Below, piece after piece: positions 60,501-64,000 of a stretch of DNA of 64,000 nt. Source of the DNA: CAVQHY01 sp963712465 (lineage in GTDB: Bacteria; Actinomycetota; Thermoleophilia; Gaiellales; Gaiellaceae); assembly GCA_963712465.1 (NCBI GenBank), contig CAVQHY010000006.1, positions 682,001-746,000 on the forward strand, read 5' to 3'. The notes under the pieces were generated by a model. The model did no database searches. It was not told where the DNA came from and saw nothing but the letters and a program-made list of their open reading frames with translations. Numbering within the stretch: the first letter of the stretch is position 1; every line of letters begins with the position of its first letter. Made by a program: the position numbers and the translations under genes.

Positions 60501-61012
60501 TGCTCGCCGAGCTGCTCGAGCGCGAAGCAGCTCTCGACCTGGATCTTCGTGGCCCGGCCGACGACCACCTCGCCGCCTCCCGCCAGCTCCTGGATCCGGG
60601 CCGCGACGTTGACCGTGTCGCCGAGCGCGTTGTAGGGATCCTCGTTCTCGGGCTGGATGACGACGGCCCCCGTGTTGATCGCGATCCGGACGGCAAGGTC
60701 GATCCCGTACGCGGCTTTCACCTCCTCGGCGTACTGTGCGAGCGCGCGCTGGATCGCGAGTGCGGCGCGAACGGCTCGCTCGGAGTCGTCCTCGTGCGCG
60801 AGCGGCGCTCCGAACACGGCGTACAGCTCGTCGCCGATGTACTGCGCGACTGTGCCGTCGTAGCGCTCGATCTGTGCGCTCATCAGCCGCATCACCTCGT
60901 CGACGAGGAATTTCGAGCGCTCGGCTCCGAGCCGCTCGGCGATCGAGGTCGAGCCCACGATGTCCGCGAAGAGGACGGTGACGATCCTGCGCTCGCCTGC
61001 GACGACGGCCAT
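57512..61012 (-). CDS. Adenylate/guanylate cyclase - STAND-type ATPase - solute-binding-protein fusion
   Basis: 1166 residues from ATG 61012. Residues 8-185 form a class III nucleotide cyclase: metal Asp17 in FADIVGST, Asp61 in YIGDELYAVFG, and Asn135/Arg139 in GDTVNVAARIQ, so it may be active. Residues 195-700 form an AAA/STAND ATPase with Walker A GEPGIGKS (229-236), Walker B CLVFEDLHWAD and TPR-like helices. Residues about 715-1166 are a family-5 solute-binding (OppA-like) domain (FRLRDDTRWSDGEPVTAEDF). There is no signal peptide or membrane segment, so this ligand-binding domain is presumably cytoplasmic. One frame, without interruption. A sensor joining ligand binding to cyclic nucleotide production is an inference. 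Confidence 0.9.
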   Translation of the reverse strand: MAVVAGERRIVTVLFADIVGSTSIAERLGAERSKFLVDEVMRLMSAQIERYDGTVAQYIGDELYAVFGAPLAHEDDSERAVRAALAIQRALAQYAEEVKAAYGIDLAVRIAINTGAVVIQPENEDPYNALGDTVNVAARIQELAGGGEVVVGRATKIQVESCFALEQLGEQELRGREVPVETFKVVGVLEHTIDHELLPLVGRDFELTVLERTMDGLVEGRGAIMSITGEPGIGKSRLVHEIQRLYRDRVRFIEGRAVSYAQTFPYWPIRDLLREWLGVGATTPEARVRLDLKAELAHALGEESDGAYPFVANLMGLTLEPEAVERIEELNSESLQHETFEVMSDLVWHLAEETPLCLVFEDLHWADESTLELLEDLLQTTEEGAVALFFLYRSEREHGSWRLGERARQRFPHRYREIELRPLPADASRALAESAAEGALPEYVAELLAERAGGNPFFLEEALHDLRERGALVRDNGRWMLAVREDELAIPALIQGALQARIDRLDPSARNLLSIAAVIGRTFGMPLLEEIVPYEELIAALSELQRLELVVEQRRRPTPEYRFRHGLVQEVTYASLVEGKRRKLHKRVGEALEAIYRESPEDAYGLLARHFTEADEPEKAVEYLLKAGDRARAIYADQEALEHYSNARDFLVRTGDERRARDTLFKMALTHHVAFDFERAEELYDEAFCCRVPQSARLERTERLTTGMATRGDELLPGASYTTETAALLEHLFRGLLTVDRELNVLPAMADNFRVSSDGVTYLFRLRDDTRWSDGEPVTAEDFVFAVEQIRKDGALTAVLLEDVETIRALDDLTLELTLEEPRSFFPYVLASAWLHPLPRHKVEELGDDWRRPENLVGNGPFCLAESSSEHAVLVANPHWRGPHGNVGEVHLDLGLSSEALLEGWRDGRFDVVQAFQREFADADDTLIETVPEFATRYVGYRASTAPFSSELVRKAFSHALDRSTVLPPWTLVRPAGRGGAIPPAMPGHSSRVAPEYNPGLARELLAQAGYPDGKGLPELELWVPCWLTDADALIESWGALGARIRVARAPVGAVHKAPSTAQMWIAGWTVDYPDPDGFFRGFLRQHLDLHRDEEIEELLAEASSARDQGERMRLYHEIDRLFVAERAAILPLSYGRSMLVRRPWVENLWANPMSGVQLDQVIKRG

Positions 61013-61057
61013 GATCAGATTCTAGGGACGGGCAAGGGTGAAGCAGGAAGGGGGCGA

Positions 61058-61110
61058 GGGGAAACCTTCGGTTTCCCCAATGGGGGCTCCCCCGGAAACC
61101 GGCAGGTTTC
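61058..61110. repeat. Hairpin cluster downstream of dus
   Basis: GGGGAAACC/GGTTTCCCC around TTC (61058-61078), GGGGG/CCCCC (61082-61093) and GAAACC/GGTTTC (61095-61110) lie in the 111-bp gap between dus and the fusion gene. The first hairpin and the CCAATGGGGG block resemble the first hairpin of the repeat at 56570. On the minus strand it may form the dus transcript 3' end or the fusion gene leader. Confidence 0.5.
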
Positions 61111-61123
61111 TGGGGGTTGGGGG

Positions 61124-62182
61124 TTACCCGCCGCCGTAGATCGAGATCGGCAGGTCGAGCAATGTTTCGTCGGCCTCCGGGAGCTCGTTCGACAGGCGCG
61201 CGATCACCTCGAGGCTTCCGGGCGCGGCGGCAAAGAGCCGGTCCTCGACCTCGGCAATCGTCTCGAGCTGCGTCAGCTCCTGCTTGAACGGCCGCGGAAA
61301 CCGGCCTCGTCCCAGGTACCAGCCGTAGAACTTCTTCAAAAACCCCGTCGCGCGTTGCTCTCCGAGCTCTCGCACCGTCTCGCGCATGAAGAGCACGAGC
61401 TCGGCGACGACCTCCTCCCGCGACGGCTGTGCCTCCTGGCCCCCGACGATCTCTGCGATCGCCCACGGATTCCCCTGGGCCGCTCGGCCGACCATGACCG
61501 CTGCGGCGTTCGTGGTCGCCAGCACGGCCCGGGCGCGGGCACGAGACGTGATGTCTCCCGATGCGATCACCGGAACGTCGACTCGCGCGACGAGCTCGGC
61601 CGTCAGCCCGTGGTCGGCCGTGCCCGTGTACATCTGCCTCGCCGAGCGAGGGTGGAGGGTCAGGGCACGTGCCCCAGCGGCGACGAGGCGCGGCCCGACC
61701 GCGAGGGCGGCCCGCGAGCCGTCCTCGAGACCGCGCCGCATCTTGACGGTGACCGGCACGGAGACGGCGTTCGCGACCGCCTCGATGATCCTGCACGCGC
61801 GGTCGGGCTGCTCGAGCAGCGTCGCGCCCGCTCCCGTCGACGTGACCTTTCTGACCGGACAGCCGAAGTTGACGTCGACGAGGTCGGCTCCCGCGTCCTC
61901 GACCATCCGGGCCGCCTCGGCCATCACGCCGGGATCGGAGCCGAAGATCTGCACCGCGAGCGGGCTCTCGTCCTGCGCGATGCGCAAATAGCCGAGCGTC
62001 CGCTCGTTGCCGTGGGAGAGGCCGGCGCAGCTCACCATCTCCGAGCATACGAGCCCCGCTCCGAAGCGCCGGCCCTGGCGGCGGAACGCCTGGACGCTTA
62101 CGCCCGCCATCGGCGCGAGCACGACTCGGGTCGGGATCTCGACCGACCCGATGCACCACGGGGACAGAAGTTCTGCCTGCAT
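61124..62182 (-). CDS. dus: tRNA-dihydrouridine synthase (DusB-like)
   Basis: FMN enzyme reducing uridines in tRNA. 352 residues from ATG 62182 (MQAELLSPWCIGSVEIPTRV). The family motifs APMAGVS, DVNFGCPVRKV with the catalytic Cys and IASGDI are present, plus the C-terminal helical domain (FLKKFYGWYLG). A TAGCAT hexamer lies 11 bp upstream of the ATG on this strand. Longer upstream openings are unlikely. Confidence 0.95.
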   Translation of the reverse strand: MQAELLSPWCIGSVEIPTRVVLAPMAGVSVQAFRRQGRRFGAGLVCSEMVSCAGLSHGNERTLGYLRIAQDESPLAVQIFGSDPGVMAEAARMVEDAGADLVDVNFGCPVRKVTSTGAGATLLEQPDRACRIIEAVANAVSVPVTVKMRRGLEDGSRAALAVGPRLVAAGARALTLHPRSARQMYTGTADHGLTAELVARVDVPVIASGDITSRARARAVLATTNAAAVMVGRAAQGNPWAIAEIVGGQEAQPSREEVVAELVLFMRETVRELGEQRATGFLKKFYGWYLGRGRFPRPFKQELTQLETIAEVEDRLFAAAPGSLEVIARLSNELPEADETLLDLPISIYGGG

Positions 62183-62236
62183 AGGGGCAGGAAATGCTAG
62201 CCGAGCGTCGAAACGAGCCACCCTTGACGACGACTG

Positions 62237-62273
62237 TACAATGACGCTCCTGTCGGTGCCCCAACGGGGCACC
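62237..62273 (+). promoter_or_regulatory. greA leader: -10 hexamer and hairpin
   Basis: TACAAT (62237-62242) may be the greA -10 element. It is followed by a perfect 8-bp hairpin GGTGCCCC/GGGGCACC with AAC loop (62255-62273) at the 5' part of the leader. No T-run follows, so a stabilising or regulatory leader hairpin is more likely than a terminator. Confidence 0.4.
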
Positions 62274-62306
62274 GCGCTGCGTCATCCGGGGGGTTGGAGG
62301 TAGGCT

Positions 62307-62783
62307 TTGACGAAGGAAGTGATTCTCACTCCGGGAGGGCTCGAGAAGCTCAAGGAGGAGATCGAGATCCTCTCGACGGTCAAGCGCCGCGAGGTCGCCG
62401 AGCGGATCAAGCAGGCGCGCGAGTTCGGCGACATCGCCGAGAACTCCGAGTACGACGACGCCAAGAACGAGCAGGCGATGGTCGAGCATCGGATCGCGCT
62501 GCTCGAGGAGCGGCTGGCCAACGCGCGGGTGATCGCCGAGGACGAGATCACCTCGGACGTGGTCTCGATCGGCACGAAGGTGCGGCTGAAGGACATCGAC
62601 GCGAACGAGACGGTCGAGTACACGATCGTCGGGTCGGCGGAGGCCGACCCGTCCGACTACAAGCTCTCGAACGAATCACCGGTCGGAAAGGCGATCCTCG
62701 GACGCAAGAAGGGCGAAACGGTCGAGGTCACGGCTCCGCGTGGGGCGCTGAAGTTCAAGATCATGGAAATCAAGGCCGCGTAA
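62307..62783 (+). CDS. greA: Transcription elongation factor GreA
   Basis: Rescues backtracked RNA polymerase by promoting transcript cleavage. 158 residues from TTG 62307, with GGAGG 6 bp upstream. The N-terminal coiled coil (TPGGLEKLKEEIEIL, GDIAENSEYDDAKNEQA) carries the catalytic acidic tip, and the C-terminal domain reads SPVGKAILGRKKGETVEV. Full length. Confidence 0.96.
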   Translation: MTKEVILTPGGLEKLKEEIEILSTVKRREVAERIKQAREFGDIAENSEYDDAKNEQAMVEHRIALLEERLANARVIAEDEITSDVVSIGTKVRLKDIDANETVEYTIVGSAEADPSDYKLSNESPVGKAILGRKKGETVEVTAPRGALKFKIMEIKAA

Positions 62784-62793
62784 CCCAGCCGCC

Positions 62794-63672
62794 TTGAAAA
62801 CCTTCGTAGCCGAGCTCGTCCACGACGCCCACGCGCAGCTCGGCGAGAGCCCCGTGTGGGACGAGCGGGACTCGAGGCTCGTCTGGATCGACGGCTTCGC
62901 CAGGACGCTTCACCGCTTCGACCCCGCCACCGGAGGCGACGATCCGCTCCCCTACGAGCTCGAGGTCGGCGCGGTCGCCCCGCGGGCTGCCGGCGGCTTC
63001 GTCGCCGCGGTCGGGACGGGGTTCGGGTTCCTCGACGCCCAGACCGGCCGGATCGAGACGCTCGGCGAGCTCGAGGATCCGGCGCTGACGACGATGAACG
63101 ACGGCAAGTGCGATCCCGCCGGGCGCTTCTGGGCGGGTACATACGATCGCGACGAGGAGGCCGCGCGGCCGATCGCGGCTCTGTACCGTCTCGACCCCGG
63201 TGGCGTCGCCACGCGGATGCTCGAGGGCGTACGGCTGTCGAACGGGATGGGCTGGAGCCCGGACGGCGGGACGATGTACTACGTCGACTCGCCGACACGC
63301 AGGCTCGACGCCTTCGACTACGAGCCCGCGAGCGGCGCGATCTCCGGCAGGAGGACGCTCGCGAGTTTCCCCGAGCCCGAGGTTCCCGACGGGTTGAGCG
63401 TCGACGTCGAAGGCCACGTCTGGATCGCCCTCTGGGAGGGGGCGCGCGTCGAGCGGATCGCGCCGGACGGCTCACGCTCGGCGGTGATCGAGCTTCCGAC
63501 GACGCACGTGACGAGCTGCGCGTTCGGCGGGCCCGACCTCATCGATCTCTACATCACCTCGGCCGCGTGCATGCTCACCGACGAGACGCGGTCGGCGGAT
63601 CCGCACGCGGGCGGGCTCTTCCGCGTCAGCGTGGGCGTGCGCGGGCTCCCGGCCGTCTCCTTCGCCGGCTAG
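62794..63672 (+). CDS. SMP-30/gluconolactonase-family protein
   Basis: 292 residues from TTG 62794, a six-bladed beta-propeller lactonase-type protein. Metal-ligand candidates are Glu in LGESPVWDE, Asn in TMNDGKCDPAGRFWAG, Asn in LSNGMGWSPDG and Asp in VPDGLSVD. Likely a sugar-lactone hydrolase; substrate not evident. It begins 10 bp after greA. Its TAG stop overlaps the stop of the convergent DUF4097 gene in CTAG. Confidence 0.92.
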   Translation: MKTFVAELVHDAHAQLGESPVWDERDSRLVWIDGFARTLHRFDPATGGDDPLPYELEVGAVAPRAAGGFVAAVGTGFGFLDAQTGRIETLGELEDPALTTMNDGKCDPAGRFWAGTYDRDEEAARPIAALYRLDPGGVATRMLEGVRLSNGMGWSPDGGTMYYVDSPTRRLDAFDYEPASGAISGRRTLASFPEPEVPDGLSVDVEGHVWIALWEGARVERIAPDGSRSAVIELPTTHVTSCAFGGPDLIDLYITSAACMLTDETRSADPHAGGLFRVSVGVRGLPAVSFAG

Positions 63673-64000
63673 CCCTCGGCCTTCGCCGATGTGACGAGCG
63701 CCTCGCCGGATCCAGTGCGCACCCGGAGGCGCAGCGTCGCGTCCAGCGAGCGCTGCGCGCTGACCGGGAGATCGCTCCGGGCCTGTCCCGAGCCCGAGAC
63801 TGCGTCGATCTCCGCCGTCACACCCGGGGGAACGCCCACCCGGACATCGCCCCGGCCGGTCGTCAGCGAGATCCGCCCGCGGCCGGCGTTCGCGACGTCG
63901 ATGTGTCCTCTTCCGGTACGCGCGTCCACGTCAGACTCGACCGAGCCGAGCGAGATGTCGCCGCGCCCTGTGGTGATCTTGGACGGTGCTCGAACCGCTG
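63669..64000 (-). CDS. DUF4097-like beta-repeat protein (5'-truncated at window edge)
   Basis: The minus-strand frame is open from 64000 down to 63669, so the gene extends beyond the window. The visible about 109 residues are short beta-strand repeats (ITTGRGDISLGSV, RTGRGHIDVANAGRGRISL, TTGRGDVRVGV), typical of DUF4097 adhesin-like proteins. Its function is unknown. The GTG at 63929 is only an internal codon. Confidence 0.75.
   Translation of the reverse strand, partial: AVRAPSKITTGRGDISLGSVESDVDARTGRGHIDVANAGRGRISLTTGRGDVRVGVPPGVTAEIDAVSGSGQARSDLPVSAQRSLDATLRLRVRTGSGEALVTSAKAEG

Noticed and set aside
59621..62200. An 859-codon plus-strand open frame opposite the fusion gene
   Set aside because: Antisense shadow of strongly supported minus-strand genes, with no recognisable domain and biased composition.
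59127..62489. An 1120-codon open frame antisense-shifted to the cyclase fusion and dus genes
   Set aside because: Its protein is Arg/Gly/Ala low complexity, a typical shadow frame in high-GC DNA. The real genes with clear motifs lie in the other frames.

Overview
The window is high-GC DNA from an actinobacterium. The fused rpoC-str-S10-spc-alpha order, the actinobacterial-type zinc-binding L24, S14 and S4 proteins, a DUF2469 gene, a DUF4081-GNAT gene, bacterial Ku, frequent GTG/TTG starts and many leaderless-looking promoters all fit. A deep-branching class such as Thermoleophilia (Gaiellales or Solirubrobacterales) is my best guess. It is an inference from gene content and style, not from any search.

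Bases 1-24364 form one nearly uninterrupted, all-forward block: the 3' part of rpoC, then rpsL-rpsG-fusA-tuf, the S10 cluster (rpsJ to rpsQ), the spc cluster (rplN to secY-adk-map-rpmJ) and the alpha cluster (rpsM-rpsK-rpsD-rpoA-rplQ). Most genes touch or overlap (TAGTG, ATGA, TGATG junctions), so translational coupling is likely. infA is missing from its usual place between map and rpmJ. The block carries unusual additions. Three copies of an inverted-repeat, MITE-like element sit exactly at gene junctions (9260-9425, 10621-10705, 16781-16946). A perfect 110-bp tandem triplication lies between rplN and rplX and encodes three coupled mini-ORFs. A second GC-rich repeat family also lies at gene borders. 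The S17 protein is fused to an N-terminal DUF4332-like domain, and L22, S3 and L15 carry long Ala/Pro/Glu/Lys-rich or Arg/Gly-rich extensions.

Bases 24365-40553 are a mixed housekeeping region: an exported S33-type hydrolase, truA, a HAD phosphatase, ligA, a PBP4-type carboxypeptidase, a NarL-type response regulator, an NlpC/P60 endopeptidase, ku, a 57-residue HTH-like protein behind an attenuator-like leader, a Nif3-family protein, tRNA-Pro(CGG), a fluoride riboswitch followed by the collapsed remains of a crcB/DUF190 operon, a Nit-type amidohydrolase, a second HAD protein, an MFS transporter, an acyl-CoA dehydrogenase and a GH3 glycosidase.

Bases 40554-64000 hold a VanW protein, a thioesterase, a DUF4349 lipoprotein, a lipid kinase, purine nucleoside phosphorylase, a DUF4081-GNAT protein, a CtpE-like P-type ATPase, tilS-hpt-ftsH, the folate genes folP-folB and folK separated by an antisense subtilase, DUF2469, coaX, a 1166-residue cyclase-ATPase-solute-binding fusion protein, dus, greA, an SMP-30 protein and the start of a DUF4097 protein. 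Several genes here begin 6-7 nt downstream of a TAnnnT hexamer, and convergent neighbours often share a CTAG in which both stop codons overlap.
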